Shown here one piece after another: positions 42,525 to 51,432 of a stretch of 64,000 nt of DNA. The stretch is from NCBI RefSeq assembly GCF_025751495.1, contig NZ_JAOWKZ010000002.1, positions 1 through 64,000 on the forward strand. The letters are read 5' to 3'. The position numbers and the translations under genes are program-made. How positions within the stretch are numbered: position 1 is the first letter of the stretch; every line of letters starts with the position of its first letter. The notes under the pieces are model-generated. The model was given only the letters and a program-made list of their open reading frames with translations, made no database searches and was not told the DNA's origin. The stretch comes from Albidovulum litorale. GTDB lineage: Bacteria > Pseudomonadota > Alphaproteobacteria > Rhodobacterales > Rhodobacteraceae.

Positions 42525-43652
42525 CTATCCGTAAACGAGCACCCTGCCCTCCTTGCCGACGACGAACTTCCGCACGTCGCGGAACCCGGCGGGGTCCTTC
42601 TCGGCCAGAACCTGAAACGGCCGTTGCGGCAGGATCAGCGACCGCGTCACCCGCGTCGCCCCGGTCTCCACCCCGCGGCCCGAGAACGGATCAAGTTTGA
42701 AAACCTCGCGTTCGATATCGCTGAACCAGCCCTTCTCGACCTCGACCCGCTCGCTTTCCAGCTCTTCCAGGGTCCAGGCGAGCGCCCAGTCCTCGCCCTT
42801 GGGCGATTTCGCCTCGTCCAGCACCTCGCGGATCGGCCCGGTTTGCAGAGTGAAGGCCGAGGAATACATCGGCCCCAGATGCAGGCGGCGCAGCCGCTTC
42901 GGGTGCAGGTCGTCGAAATCGGTATCGAAGCCCTTGGCGATGGTGATCAGCTTCAGCCCCCCCACCGACTGCGCCATCAGATGGGCCTGCGCGGCGGGCC
43001 AGCGGCGTTCGTCGAGGGGCAGCGCCTTGCGGCCCGAATCAACCACCTCCATCAGATAGATCACCGGCACATTCAGCTGGCTGTCATAGACACCCCAATG
43101 CACGAGGTACCCGCGCCGCCCGCCTGAGACATCGGCGATCCACTGGGCCTGCGGATGCATCTGGGGGAAATAGAGCCCGCCCTTCTGCAAGGCCTCATAA
43201 TAAAGCCGCTGCGACATCGCATATTGCAGCCGAGTCGGCACCACGCGCTCGCCGACGATCTGGCGCACCATCTCGTCCTTCAACTGTGCCGGCGATGGCA
43301 TGCCTTCCAGATGCCGCGCCGCCTGCGCGGTATCGTTGGCCATCGTGACCAGTTCCTGAAAAATCGGGAAGCCGCTTTCATGCAGGTCGATGGTCAGATG
43401 CTTCTGCCCGATCCCGTCGAGCCGGCCCGAGACGAGGTATTTCAGGCTGAGCGCCTTGAACGTCGCGGCAATGGCGCGGACGTAACCCTCCAGCACATCG
43501 CTGTCCATGGCAGAGAAGGCGCGATCCTTCTCCATCTCCTCCGCGACCCCGGTCAGCCGCCGCGTGATCCCCTCGAACTTCGCGAAATAGCGCCGCGCGG
43601 CAAGGTCGTCGTCGAGCGCCTTGTGGTCGGTGGTCAGGTCAAGGTCGGGCAT
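42525..43652 (-). CDS. Conserved protein of unknown function in the AAA operon
   Basis: The 375-aa soluble protein starts MPDLDLTTDHKALDDDLAAR. An N-terminal helical part (RYFAKFEGITRRLTGVAEEM) is followed by a mixed alpha/beta domain with YLVHWGVYDSQLNVPVIYLMEVVDSG and LKLITIAKGFDTDFDDLHPKRLRRLHLGP. No catalytic or nucleotide motif is recognised. The start at 43652 restores a sensible N terminus and overlaps the preceding small membrane-protein gene by 14 bp. The gene order next to the AAA+ ATPase suggests a functional partner. Confidence 0.75.
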   Translation of the reverse strand: MPDLDLTTDHKALDDDLAARRYFAKFEGITRRLTGVAEEMEKDRAFSAMDSDVLEGYVRAIAATFKALSLKYLVSGRLDGIGQKHLTIDLHESGFPIFQELVTMANDTAQAARHLEGMPSPAQLKDEMVRQIVGERVVPTRLQYAMSQRLYYEALQKGGLYFPQMHPQAQWIADVSGGRRGYLVHWGVYDSQLNVPVIYLMEVVDSGRKALPLDERRWPAAQAHLMAQSVGGLKLITIAKGFDTDFDDLHPKRLRRLHLGPMYSSAFTLQTGPIREVLDEAKSPKGEDWALAWTLEELESERVEVEKGWFSDIEREVFKLDPFSGRGVETGATRVTRSLILPQRPFQVLAEKDPAGFRDVRKFVVGKEGRVLVYG

Positions 43653-43992
43653 CGCGGTCGTTGCCTTCGTGGTCGATGTGAAGCCACCAACGCCAGAATC
43701 CGGCAAACGGCGTTCGTAGGATGATGTCGGCCGGGAGTCGTCCATCAAGAGTTGGGAGTTCCGAATGCCTGAGAGCGTGCAGCCAAAGTGAACGCATCAG
43801 CGTGCGCGCGACCGTTCCAAAGGCGAGCGCGATCCAAGCGACAGACATTCCAGCCATCGAGAGCGACCGAAAGACAAGTTGCTCGTTCGTTTCAGTGCGT
43901 GCGAAGCCGGTAAGGAGGAAATCCGGCAACATGAGGGTCGCGCCGAACATACCTGCCGTGATCGAAAGGATAATTTGACCCCGATAGGTCAT
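43639..43992 (-). CDS. Small membrane protein of the AAA operon
   Basis: The 117-aa product has two to three hydrophobic helices (IILSITAGMFGATLMLPDFL and SLSMAGMSVAWIALAFGTVA), with a hydrophilic C-terminal part containing FAGFWRWWLHIDHEGND. No family is recognised. Its DNA is AT-richer than the flanking genes. It starts 2 bp after the coiled-coil gene and overlaps the next gene by 14 bp. Like the insert at 39888-40505 it may be a variable passenger in the operon. Confidence 0.7.
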   Translation of the reverse strand: MTYRGQIILSITAGMFGATLMLPDFLLTGFARTETNEQLVFRSLSMAGMSVAWIALAFGTVARTLMRSLWLHALRHSELPTLDGRLPADIILRTPFAGFWRWWLHIDHEGNDRDARP

Positions 43993-43994
43993 CC

Positions 43995-45071
43995 TTACCC
44001 ACCATACAGGTTCTTGTCGTGCTTCTCGACGATCTGCTGGAACCGCCGGGCGAAGCGTTCGTCGGCCTTGGCCTTCTGCTCCAGCACCTTGCGGGCAAAG
44101 ACCATCTGGTCCTCGTGCGCCTCCATCATCTCGGCCATGCGGGTGTTGGTCGCGACGCCGATCCCGGCCATGGCCGCCTGCGCCTCCTGATCGGTCTTGA
44201 CCCCGATCTCGTTGATCTTGTGGGCCACGTCCTGCTGCTGCGCGGTCTTCAAGCTCTTGGTCAACGCATCATAAAGTACCACCCGCTGCTTGGTGTCCGT
44301 CTGCAGCTTGTTGATCAGCACCATCTGGGTCGCCGCCTGATTTTGCAGGCTGTCCACCCAGGTCTTGCCCTTCTCGATATAGCGCTCCAGCGTCTGGGAT
44401 TTGGCGAGCTTCACCTGCTCATCCTGCACCATCGCGTTGTAGCGCTTGTTCAACTCGGCAAGCTGGCTTTCCAGCTGCGTGCGCTTTGCCGCGTCCTGTT
44501 CGACGCTGATCGCGTTTTCGATCTTGATGATCTCGGGGTCGAGCTTCTGGATATCGGCACGGAGCGTTTCCAACTCGCCCACCGTCACCTCGCGGTCCGA
44601 AAGCGTCTCGGTCAGGTTGGCCTCGACCTTGTCCTTGTGCTGATTGAGGATGTTGAGCTGACCTTCCAAGAGTTTCACGATCACGTCGGACTTGCCGATC
44701 AGGTCCTGCAACTTGTCGTCGATGGAGGCACCGCGCAGGCGTTCCTGCCGCATCGATTCGGATTTGCCCTTGGAGAAGATGCCGATGAAGCTTTCCAGCC
44801 CCGTCTTGTTGCGCATCTCATCGAAATCCTTGGAAAAGCCCGCCGTGACATCGTCGAGCCCCATGATCAGTTCGGCGATGTTCGCGTTCATGATCTCGGC
44901 ATGGGCATGGACGTCATCGAGCGTTGCATTCTCGATGTCGATCGACACGTCGTCGCCGGTCTTGAGCTTCTGCCGCGCAGTTTCGATCCGGCTTGTCAGT
45001 TCCGAGATTTTGGCCTGCGCCGCGGAAACCTGTTTCTGGCTTTCAAGAATCTGGGCATCGAAATCGGACAT
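43995..45071 (-). CDS. Coiled-coil protein, TelA/PspA-like, first gene of the AAA operon
   Basis: The 358-aa protein is almost wholly helical, with heptad-like stretches (ILESQKQVSAAQAKISELTS, SDREVTVGELETLRADIQKL). It has no signal peptide. The middle (GKSDVIVKLLEGQLNILNQHKDKVEANL) and later KGKTWVDSLQNQAATQMVLINKL resemble the helical bundles of toxic-anion-resistance (TelA) and PspA-type membrane-stress proteins. The likeness is in architecture and is not proven homology. The end RFARRFQQIVEKHDKNLYGG is basic. It opens the minus-strand operon that includes the AAA+ ATPase and is divergent from the M20 gene. Confidence 0.78.
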   Translation of the reverse strand: MSDFDAQILESQKQVSAAQAKISELTSRIETARQKLKTGDDVSIDIENATLDDVHAHAEIMNANIAELIMGLDDVTAGFSKDFDEMRNKTGLESFIGIFSKGKSESMRQERLRGASIDDKLQDLIGKSDVIVKLLEGQLNILNQHKDKVEANLTETLSDREVTVGELETLRADIQKLDPEIIKIENAISVEQDAAKRTQLESQLAELNKRYNAMVQDEQVKLAKSQTLERYIEKGKTWVDSLQNQAATQMVLINKLQTDTKQRVVLYDALTKSLKTAQQQDVAHKINEIGVKTDQEAQAAMAGIGVATNTRMAEMMEAHEDQMVFARKVLEQKAKADERFARRFQQIVEKHDKNLYGG

Positions 45072-45242
45072 GGGCGCTCCCTGATGTTAAACCTATTTAC
45101 AATGATGGGGATGCACGGGTCGTTTGTCATCCCCCCGGTTGTCGAAATCGTTATCGCAAAATCCAAACGCGGCGTCATCCTGCAATCTCTGCCCGCCGGA
45201 TTGTCGTTGCGGCATGGGGGACAGCGGGGCTAGCCTTGCGCC

Positions 45243-46529
45243 ATGCCTGCCGATCTGACCGCCCGCCTGTTCGCCGAGATCGCCGCCCGCCGCGGTGATC
45301 TGGTCCGGCTGACGCAGGACTTGATCCGCATCCCGACGGTCAACCCGCCGGGGCGGAATTATCTGGAGATCTGCGAATACCTCGCCGAGAGGCTGGGCCG
45401 CGCGGGTTTCAGGGTGGACCTGGTCCGCGCCGAGGGGGCGCTTGGCGATGCGCCCGCGCATCCCCGCTGGAACCTCGTCGCAAGGGCCGAGGGCGGCGGC
45501 GCGGGGGACTGCGTGCATTTCAATTCGCATCACGACGTGGTCGAGGCAGGCCATGGCTGGACCCGCGATCCCTTTGGGGCGGAAGTTGAGGGCGACCGCA
45601 TTTACGGGCGGGGGGCCTGCGACATGAAGGGGGGCTTGGCCGCGTCGATCATCGCGGCCGAAGCCTTCATCGCGGCCTGTCCCAACTATCGCGGCGCGAT
45701 AGAGATCAGCGCCACGGCGGATGAGGAATCTGGAGGCTTTGGTGGCGTCGCCTACCTTGCCGAACAGGGCTGGTTCGCGCCGGAGCGCGTGCAGCACGTC
45801 ATCATCCCCGAGCCTCTGCACAAGGACCGCATCTGCCTTGGCCATCGCGGCGTCTGGTGGGCCGAGATCGAGACGAAGGGGCGGATCGCCCATGGCTCCA
45901 TGCCCTTTCTCGGCGATTGCGCGGTGCGTCACATGGGGGCGGTGCTGGCCGAGATGGAGGCGGCGCTCTTCCCGCTTCTGGCCACGAAGCGCACCGAGAT
46001 GCCGGTCATTCCGGATGGCGCCCGGCAACCCTCGCTGAACATCAACGCGGTGCATGGCGGTGCGGCGGAACAGGACGAGGACTATACCGGCCTTCCCACC
46101 GCTTGCGTCCCCGACCGCTGCCGCATCACCATCGACCGGCGGTTTCTGATCGAAGAGGATCTGGCCGAGGTGAAGCGGGAGGTGACAGCGCTGATGGAGC
46201 GGGTGAAGGACGTGCGCCCGTCCTTCGACTACGAGATCCGCGACCTGTTCGAAGTTCAGCCGGTGATGACGGAACGGGACGCGCCGGTTGTCAGCACGAC
46301 GGCAGCGGCGATCAAACGGGTGCTTGGGCGGCAAGCCAACTACGTCGTCTCGCCGGGCACCTATGACCAGAAGCATATCGACCGGATCGGGCGGCTGAAG
46401 AACTGCATCGCCTACGGGCCGGGCATCCTGGACCTTGCGCACCAGCCCGACGAATGGGTCGGCATTCAGGACATGGAAGACAGCGCGAAGGTGATGGCGC
46501 TCGTCCTCACCGAACTCCTTACCCCCTGA
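45243..46529 (+). CDS. M20-family deacylase (ArgE/DapE type)
   Basis: The 428-aa di-zinc amidohydrolase has the family metal motifs: HFNSHHDVVEAG (first His and Asp), RGACDMKGGLAA (bridging Asp), ATADEESGGFGG (catalytic Glu and the next Glu ligand) and the final His ligand in PGILDLAHQPDEW. The lid domain lies between (AHGSMPFLGDCAVRHMG). Acetylornithine deacetylase, succinyl-diaminopimelate desuccinylase and other acyl-amino-acid hydrolases share this pattern, so the substrate is left open. It stands alone. Confidence 0.9.
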   Translation: MPADLTARLFAEIAARRGDLVRLTQDLIRIPTVNPPGRNYLEICEYLAERLGRAGFRVDLVRAEGALGDAPAHPRWNLVARAEGGGAGDCVHFNSHHDVVEAGHGWTRDPFGAEVEGDRIYGRGACDMKGGLAASIIAAEAFIAACPNYRGAIEISATADEESGGFGGVAYLAEQGWFAPERVQHVIIPEPLHKDRICLGHRGVWWAEIETKGRIAHGSMPFLGDCAVRHMGAVLAEMEAALFPLLATKRTEMPVIPDGARQPSLNINAVHGGAAEQDEDYTGLPTACVPDRCRITIDRRFLIEEDLAEVKREVTALMERVKDVRPSFDYEIRDLFEVQPVMTERDAPVVSTTAAAIKRVLGRQANYVVSPGTYDQKHIDRIGRLKNCIAYGPGILDLAHQPDEWVGIQDMEDSAKVMALVLTELLTP

Positions 46530-46542
46530 CTTCTTCTTGGCC

Positions 46543-46585
46543 AAAGTACTCCGGGGGGTTCGGGGGGCAGAGCCCCCCGCCCAAT
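46543..46585 (+). repeat. Dispersed GC-rich hairpin repeat, copy C
   Basis: AAAGTACTCCGGGGGG is followed by TTCGGGGGGCAGAGCCCCCCG, the same layout as copies A and B. A second small dyad (CCGGGCCGCAAGGCCCGG, 46586-46603) follows at once. It lies between the convergent ends of the M20 and panC genes, where it could serve as a bidirectional terminator. Confidence 0.78.
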
Positions 46586-46609
46586 CCGGGCCGCAAGGCC
46601 CGGAACCCC

Positions 46610-47449
46610 TCACACCGCGATATTGTCGATCAAACGCACCTCACCCAGAGCCGCCGCCGCCAGAAGCCGCGCCGGACGGTCCAGTGAGGTGGCCGTCTGA
46701 AGTGTTTCAGCGTCGCGCAGGTCGAGATACTCGACTGAAGCGAACCCGGCCGCCAGGATCGCCTCCCGCGCTGCACCAAGCGCTGCATCGGGTGCCGTCC
46801 CGCCCCGGATCGCCGCAGCCGCTGCCTGCATTTCCCGGTGAAGCGCCGGGGCGACGGCCCGCTCTGCCGCCGTCAGCCGCACATTGCGCGAGGACATGGC
46901 AAGCCCGTCGTCCTCGCGGATCGTCGGGCAGGGAATGATCCGGGTCGGGATGTTCAGGTCGCGCACCAGCCTTTGCACGACCTGCACCTGCTGCCAGTCC
47001 TTTTCGCCGAAGAACGCCCGCCCGGCCTGCGTCATGCCGAAAAGCTTGGTCACGACCGTCGCCACGCCGTCGAAATGGCCGGGGCGAAAGGCTCCCTCCA
47101 TCGGTTCGGACACGCCCGAGACCGTGACCTTGGAGGCGAACCCGTCGGGATAGACCTCCTCCGGGCCGGGCGCGAAGAGCACATCGACCCCGTCCGCCTC
47201 CAGGAGCGCCAGATCGTGCGCCTCATCACGCGGGTATTTCTTCAGGTCTTCGGGATTGTTGAACTGCATCGGGTTGACGAAGATCGTCACGATCACCCGG
47301 TCGGATTGCTTGCGCGCTTCGCGGGCGAGGCTGAGATGCCCGTCATGCAGTGCTCCCATCGTCGGCACAACACCCACCAGCGCGCCCGCGCGTTTCCAGC
47401 CCGCCACCTTCTCGCGCAGAGCCTCTGCGCTCCGGATCACCTCGGTCAT
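46610..47449 (-). CDS. panC: Pantothenate synthetase PanC
   Basis: The 279-aa enzyme joins pantoate and beta-alanine using ATP. The HIGH-like motif is [11 protein letters not shown], with further family stretches [72 protein letters not shown] and the C-terminal [10 protein letters not shown]. The start overlaps the panB stop (ATGA at 47446-47449). Length is normal. Confidence 0.96.
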   Translation of the reverse strand: MTEVIRSAEALREKVAGWKRAGALVGVVPTMGALHDGHLSLAREARKQSDRVIVTIFVNPMQFNNPEDLKKYPRDEAHDLALLEADGVDVLFAPGPEEVYPDGFASKVTVSGVSEPMEGAFRPGHFDGVATVVTKLFGMTQAGRAFFGEKDWQQVQVVQRLVRDLNIPTRIIPCPTIREDDGLAMSSRNVRLTAAERAVAPALHREMQAAAAAIRGGTAPDAALGAAREAILAAGFASVEYLDLRDAETLQTATSLDRPARLLAAAALGEVRLIDNIAV

Positions 47450-48273
47450 TTACCGGGGACCTTTTCACCAAAGACATGTTCGGGTGCCGGGAAGGTCCGC
47501 GCCCGGACCTCGGCGGCATAGGCGGCGATGGCACGGTCGGCTTCTTCGCCGAGTTCCGCGTAGCGTTTCACGAATTTCGGCCGGAAAGACGTGAAAAGCC
47601 CCAGCATGTCATCGACGACCAGAACCTGCCCGTCACAGTCGACCGAGGCGCCAATGCCAATCGTCGGAATGTCGATCGCGTTCGTGATCTCACGCGCCAG
47701 CGCATCGGGCACCTTTTCCAGCACGACCGAAAACGCCCCGGCACGCGCGACCGCCTCGGCATCGCGGCGGATACGCGCCGCATCCTCGCCGCGCCCCTGT
47801 ACGCGATACCCGCCAAGCGTGTTCACCGCCTGTGGGGTCAGCCCGATATGGGCCATGACCGGAATGCCGCGCGCGGTGAGGAAGGCGATGGTTTCCTCCA
47901 TATGCACGCCGCCCTCAAGCTTGACCGCCGCCGCCCCGGTTTCCACCATCAGCCGCGCGGCGTTGCGGAAGGCCTGCTCAGGCCCTTCCTCATAGGAGCC
48001 AAAGGGCATGTCGATGACGAGCATGGATTTCGCGGTTCCGCGCGCAACGGCCTGACCATGCAGGATCATCATCTCCATCGTGACACCCAGCGTCGAGGGC
48101 AGGCCGTGTACCACCATGCCGAGGCTGTCGCCGACCAGGACGATATCGCAATGCGGATCGACGAGCCGGGCTACCGGCGTCGTATAGGCGGTCAGGACCA
48201 CCAGCGGCGTGCCCCCCTTCCGTGCCCTTATATCGGGAGGAACCGGCCGCTTCACTTCACCCGTCGCACTCAT
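47446..48273 (-). CDS. panB: 3-methyl-2-oxobutanoate hydroxymethyltransferase PanB
   Basis: The 275-aa enzyme makes ketopantoate from alpha-ketoisovalerate using methylene-tetrahydrofolate. It contains [30 protein letters not shown] (metal-binding Asp), [56 protein letters not shown] and [20 protein letters not shown]. The start [10 protein letters not shown] at 48273 has AAGGAGG upstream; the open frame extends further, but those residues are not homologous. It forms an operon with panC. Confidence 0.96.
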   Translation of the reverse strand: MSATGEVKRPVPPDIRARKGGTPLVVLTAYTTPVARLVDPHCDIVLVGDSLGMVVHGLPSTLGVTMEMMILHGQAVARGTAKSMLVIDMPFGSYEEGPEQAFRNAARLMVETGAAAVKLEGGVHMEETIAFLTARGIPVMAHIGLTPQAVNTLGGYRVQGRGEDAARIRRDAEAVARAGAFSVVLEKVPDALAREITNAIDIPTIGIGASVDCDGQVLVVDDMLGLFTSFRPKFVKRYAELGEEADRAIAAYAAEVRARTFPAPEHVFGEKVPGK

Positions 48274-48451
48274 ACCGCCCTCCTTCGCAGTCGCAGAAAA
48301 AGGATAGCCGCAACGCAGCATCATTTCCAGCTTCGAGTTCGCGCTACTATACGCCGCCCGTCGGGCGGGTCCAGCAAAGGCTTGTGCCCCATTGCCTTTG
48401 AAACGGGCAGAGGGCAAATCTTGCGACCGTGCCCCAACAGGAAAGACAACC

Positions 48452-48793
48452 ATGCCCGACTTCCTCCGCCTGACCCCCGACGCCGCCAAGGCGGAACACG
48501 ATGCCCCCGCGCCAGAGAAACTGATTTCAGGCGATCCCCGGTTCACCACCTGGAATGCGGAGGAAATCGACGGGCTTTACTGCGGCATCTGGGAAGCGAC
48601 GCCGGGAAAGTGGCGCATCTCATATGACGAGTGGGAGTATTGCCGCATCCTCAAGGGCCGTTCGGTGATTACATCGGACGACGGCACGGAATATCCTCTG
48701 GCTGCCGGTGACAGCTTCATCCTGCGTCCGGGCTTTTCCGGCACATGGGAAGTGATCGAGACGACACGGAAGGATTACGTGATCCGGCTTTAG
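48452..48793 (+). CDS. Cupin-fold protein (DUF861 / ureidoglycine aminohydrolase-like)
   Basis: The 113-aa protein starts [17 protein letters not shown]. The segment [26 protein letters not shown] followed by [19 protein letters not shown] is the cupin_3 pattern. Most proteins of this small type have no known activity, and a full (S)-ureidoglycine aminohydrolase has two cupin domains. It is divergent from panB and convergent with the L,D-transpeptidase gene (4-bp overlap at the ends). Confidence 0.82.
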   Translation: MPDFLRLTPDAAKAEHDAPAPEKLISGDPRFTTWNAEEIDGLYCGIWEATPGKWRISYDEWEYCRILKGRSVITSDDGTEYPLAAGDSFILRPGFSGTWEVIETTRKDYVIRL

Positions 48794-49566
48794 CCCGCGC
48801 TGTCCTCCAGCGCGCCATAGATGGTCTCGGGCGAGACGATCTTTGGCGGCAGTTCCATGCCACGATTGGCCATCGCCTCTCCCTCGATCCGCACTGAGTC
48901 CTCATAGGTGCGGATCACCACGCGGGTACCGAGAGGGACGCGGTCATAAAGGTCGATGATGTCCTGATTGAAGAGGCGGATGCAGCCTGCCGAACCGGAA
49001 TTGCCGATCGATCCGAGATCGTTGGTGCCGTGGATCCGGTAAAACGTGTCGCGTGAGCCGGAATAGAGATAGAGCCCGCGGGCACCGAGGGGGCTGGCGA
49101 GCCCGCCCGGAATGCCATTGGCGAAGGGGCCATAGACCTCGGGCTCACGCCGCAGCATGTTCGCCGTGGGCTGCCAGCCCGGCCATTCCTCCTTGCGGCG
49201 GATTGTGGTGGTGCTGCGCAGCGTCTTGCCCGCGCGCCCGACGGCGATCGGATAGCGCCAGGCGCTGCCGTCTTCGTTCACGAAGAAAAGGAACTTCGCG
49301 AAGGGGTCGATCTCGATCACCCCGGGCGCCTGATCGCCAGTATAGGCGACGAGCGACCGGCGGTTGACGCCTTCGAGATATTCGGAAGGCACACCAGGCA
49401 GCAGGTATTCTCCATCCGCTACCGGGCCATAGCCTTCGACGAAATTCGACTGGGCGACATCGGCGCCGACCTCTTCAAAAACTTCACCCGACCGGGCGCA
49501 GCCCGTGAGTGCGCCGGCTGCGGCCAAAGCGGCAAAACCCCGCCGCGTCATCGTAATCCCGCCCAT
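48790..49566 (-). CDS. L,D-transpeptidase (YkuD) lipoprotein-like
   Basis: The 258-aa exported protein carries a YkuD domain that makes 3-3 peptidoglycan cross-links or anchors proteins to peptidoglycan. The catalytic motif is HGTNDLGSIGNSGSAGCIRLFNQD, with His and Cys in place. The N terminus (MTRRGFAALAAAGALTGC) has an Arg pair and a lipobox-like LTGC, so it may be a lipoprotein, possibly exported by Tat. The ATG at 49566 is used for its GGAGG; the ATG at 49551 is an alternative. The middle (PFAKFLFFVNEDGSAWRYPIAVGRAG) is typical of the family. Confidence 0.92.
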   Translation of the reverse strand: MGGITMTRRGFAALAAAGALTGCARSGEVFEEVGADVAQSNFVEGYGPVADGEYLLPGVPSEYLEGVNRRSLVAYTGDQAPGVIEIDPFAKFLFFVNEDGSAWRYPIAVGRAGKTLRSTTTIRRKEEWPGWQPTANMLRREPEVYGPFANGIPGGLASPLGARGLYLYSGSRDTFYRIHGTNDLGSIGNSGSAGCIRLFNQDIIDLYDRVPLGTRVVIRTYEDSVRIEGEAMANRGMELPPKIVSPETIYGALEDSAG

Positions 49567-50011
49567 GTGCCGCCTCCCCGGACTGTTCGCGTGCCTATCG
49601 AGTAGCAGCGCCTGCACGTTCTGCCAACGCCGATACCGCTCACATGATCGATGTGTTGCGATTCCGCCGCCAAGGCGGGAGTTATTCCGGAATACGAACT
49701 GTGATTGTCTGGAACGCGCCCTAAACGACCGTCCCGATAGGCAGACATCCTGCCAGGGTCGATATTCCGCCAATGCGCTTTGTAGAATGGGTCGTCTGTG
49801 AATCGTCTGCCCCCGCGATCTACAGACTAGCCATATCAAGTGTCGGCAACAAAGGCAGGTTTGTCCGGCAGACCGTGCGTTCGATCACCTCCGGTTTTAC
49901 ACACGCGGCGAAGGGCCGGTAAGCGGGGCAGCGATCGCAGCATCGTGAAGATGGGACAAAGGTCCGGAAAACGACTATAGCGCAGCACTTAAACCAACGC
50001 CCCCGCCGCGG
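49567..50011. other. 445 bp gap without a recognisable gene
   Basis: Frames on both strands are interrupted or of low quality. I see no terminator, riboswitch or repeat. The promoter of the L,D-transpeptidase gene should lie at the left end. Confidence 0.5.
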
Positions 50012-50497
50012 TCACATCGTATCAAGGCGAAACTTCAGGAACCGCTCGCCCTCATAGTCCACGTCGCCCAGCGCCCGCGCGCCCAGCCGCGCCAGCGCGC
50101 CGAGCTTGCGGCGCGAGGGCGGCAGCAGGAAGGTCACGTAAGAAATGCGGGCATCGGCCCGCGCGAAGTCCAGCGCCTGTTTCGCGATCCGCATCCCGAG
50201 GCCGAAATTCTCAGGGCGCAGCACCAGCCCGAAATCCCACTCTTCACCCTCTTTCTGGAACCCGCCCCAGCCGACATAGGTCCCATCCGCCAGAAACGCC
50301 CAATGGCCCAAGCCGTCGCGCTGCCAGCAGGCTTCCTTGGTAGCCACGAACGCGTCCAGCCGGTCGCGATCCCAGGTGAAGGTCAGGAGCGGCATATGCT
50401 CGGCCATGCGCGGATCGGACATATGCGCGATGATCTCCTCCGGCGCGATCTCGGGCAGCCGCGCAAAGGTGATCCTGGTATCTTCGGAATGTGCCAT
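50012..50497 (-). CDS. GNAT acetyltransferase
   Basis: The 161-aa protein has a GNAT layout: an N-terminal strand (TRITFARLPEIAPEEI), HWAFLADGTYVGWGGFQ, the beta4-beta5 region WDFGLVLRPENFGLGMRIAKQAL (acetyl-CoA site, here GLGMR), and a C-terminal strand-helix-strand ending GERFLKFRLDTM. Two Met codons start the frame, and 50497 (MAHSED) is used. Substrate unknown. No operon partner is apparent. Confidence 0.8.
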   Translation of the reverse strand: MAHSEDTRITFARLPEIAPEEIIAHMSDPRMAEHMPLLTFTWDRDRLDAFVATKEACWQRDGLGHWAFLADGTYVGWGGFQKEGEEWDFGLVLRPENFGLGMRIAKQALDFARADARISYVTFLLPPSRRKLGALARLGARALGDVDYEGERFLKFRLDTM

Positions 50498-50597
50498 CAA
50501 GACGTGCCGGTTCGGGTTCAGTCCCGCATATCGGGGGCACCCCGTCGCGGGTCAAGCGCAACCCGCCCAATTGCACATCACATGCCGGTGTGGCCCG

Positions 50598-51401
50598 TCA
50601 CTCTTCCAGCCCAAGCCGGATCAGGCTTTGCCGGAACTCGACCTCCACCGTTTCATCGCCATACCGTCCGGCCAACCGCTTCAACCCGAAGCGAACATGC
50701 GCCATGTCGCGGTAATAGGAGAGGAAAGCGAGGTTGATGCCCGCCCCCGCAGCCGAACCCAGAACCGGCACCGACTGGCTGGCAAGCTTGCGGCCAAGGA
50801 CGATGGCCAAAGCCGGGGCCACTTGCTGGATCATCGCCTGCAAGGTCGCGCCGTTGACGGCCAGCCTTGTGCCGAGGAACGAGGTATCGACCCCGTCATC
50901 GCCCGCCAAATGCCCGCCCGCCCCGAAGATCTCCAGACAGATGAGCCGCGTCTCTTCCGCGCCCGGATCGAAGCCGTACTGACCCGCAACCTTCTGCATC
51001 GCCCCGAAAAACACCGCGACCGTCGCGGGCAATTCCACCATGGCCGAGCCGATGCCGCCAAACCCGCCCAGCGCGCCACCCGTCGCGGCGGCAACCCGGT
51101 GACCCCAATCGCCGGTCTCGGGCACGGAAGGATGCGAACCGACCTTGCCCGCCGCCCAGTAAGCGCCTTCCAGAATTTCCGCCGTGCCCGTCTGGATCAG
51201 CCGCTTGACGCTTGTGGGCAGGCCCGAAAACCGTGTCTCGACCTTGCCTCCAATGGTGTTCATCACCCGCATCACCGGCCCGTTGGCGCGTTTAAGGCGC
51301 AGGGCCAAAGCCGACAGCTCCACAAGGGCGTCGGGGGGCAGGGTCAGGACCGGCACGCCGTCCAAAACCGCCGGAACCGGAAGGTTCGTTTCGTTTTCCA
51401 T
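50598..51401 (-). CDS. EcsC family protein
   Basis: The 267-aa protein matches EcsC-family features: an amphipathic helical N terminus (LSALALRLKRANGPVMRVMN), GGALGGFGGIGSAMVELPATVAVFFGAMQ, and a C-terminal part with AGAGINLAFLSYYRDMAHVRFGLKRLA. Gly/Ala-rich helices suggest membrane association. EcsC was first noted beside an ABC transporter in Bacillus; its biochemical role is unknown. The gene lies 31 bp after a GNAT gene on the same strand and may be cotranscribed with it. Confidence 0.85.
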   Translation of the reverse strand: MENETNLPVPAVLDGVPVLTLPPDALVELSALALRLKRANGPVMRVMNTIGGKVETRFSGLPTSVKRLIQTGTAEILEGAYWAAGKVGSHPSVPETGDWGHRVAAATGGALGGFGGIGSAMVELPATVAVFFGAMQKVAGQYGFDPGAEETRLICLEIFGAGGHLAGDDGVDTSFLGTRLAVNGATLQAMIQQVAPALAIVLGRKLASQSVPVLGSAAGAGINLAFLSYYRDMAHVRFGLKRLAGRYGDETVEVEFRQSLIRLGLEE

Positions 51402-51432
51402 GTCTTATAGATATGAAGCGGCAGGCCGCGCT

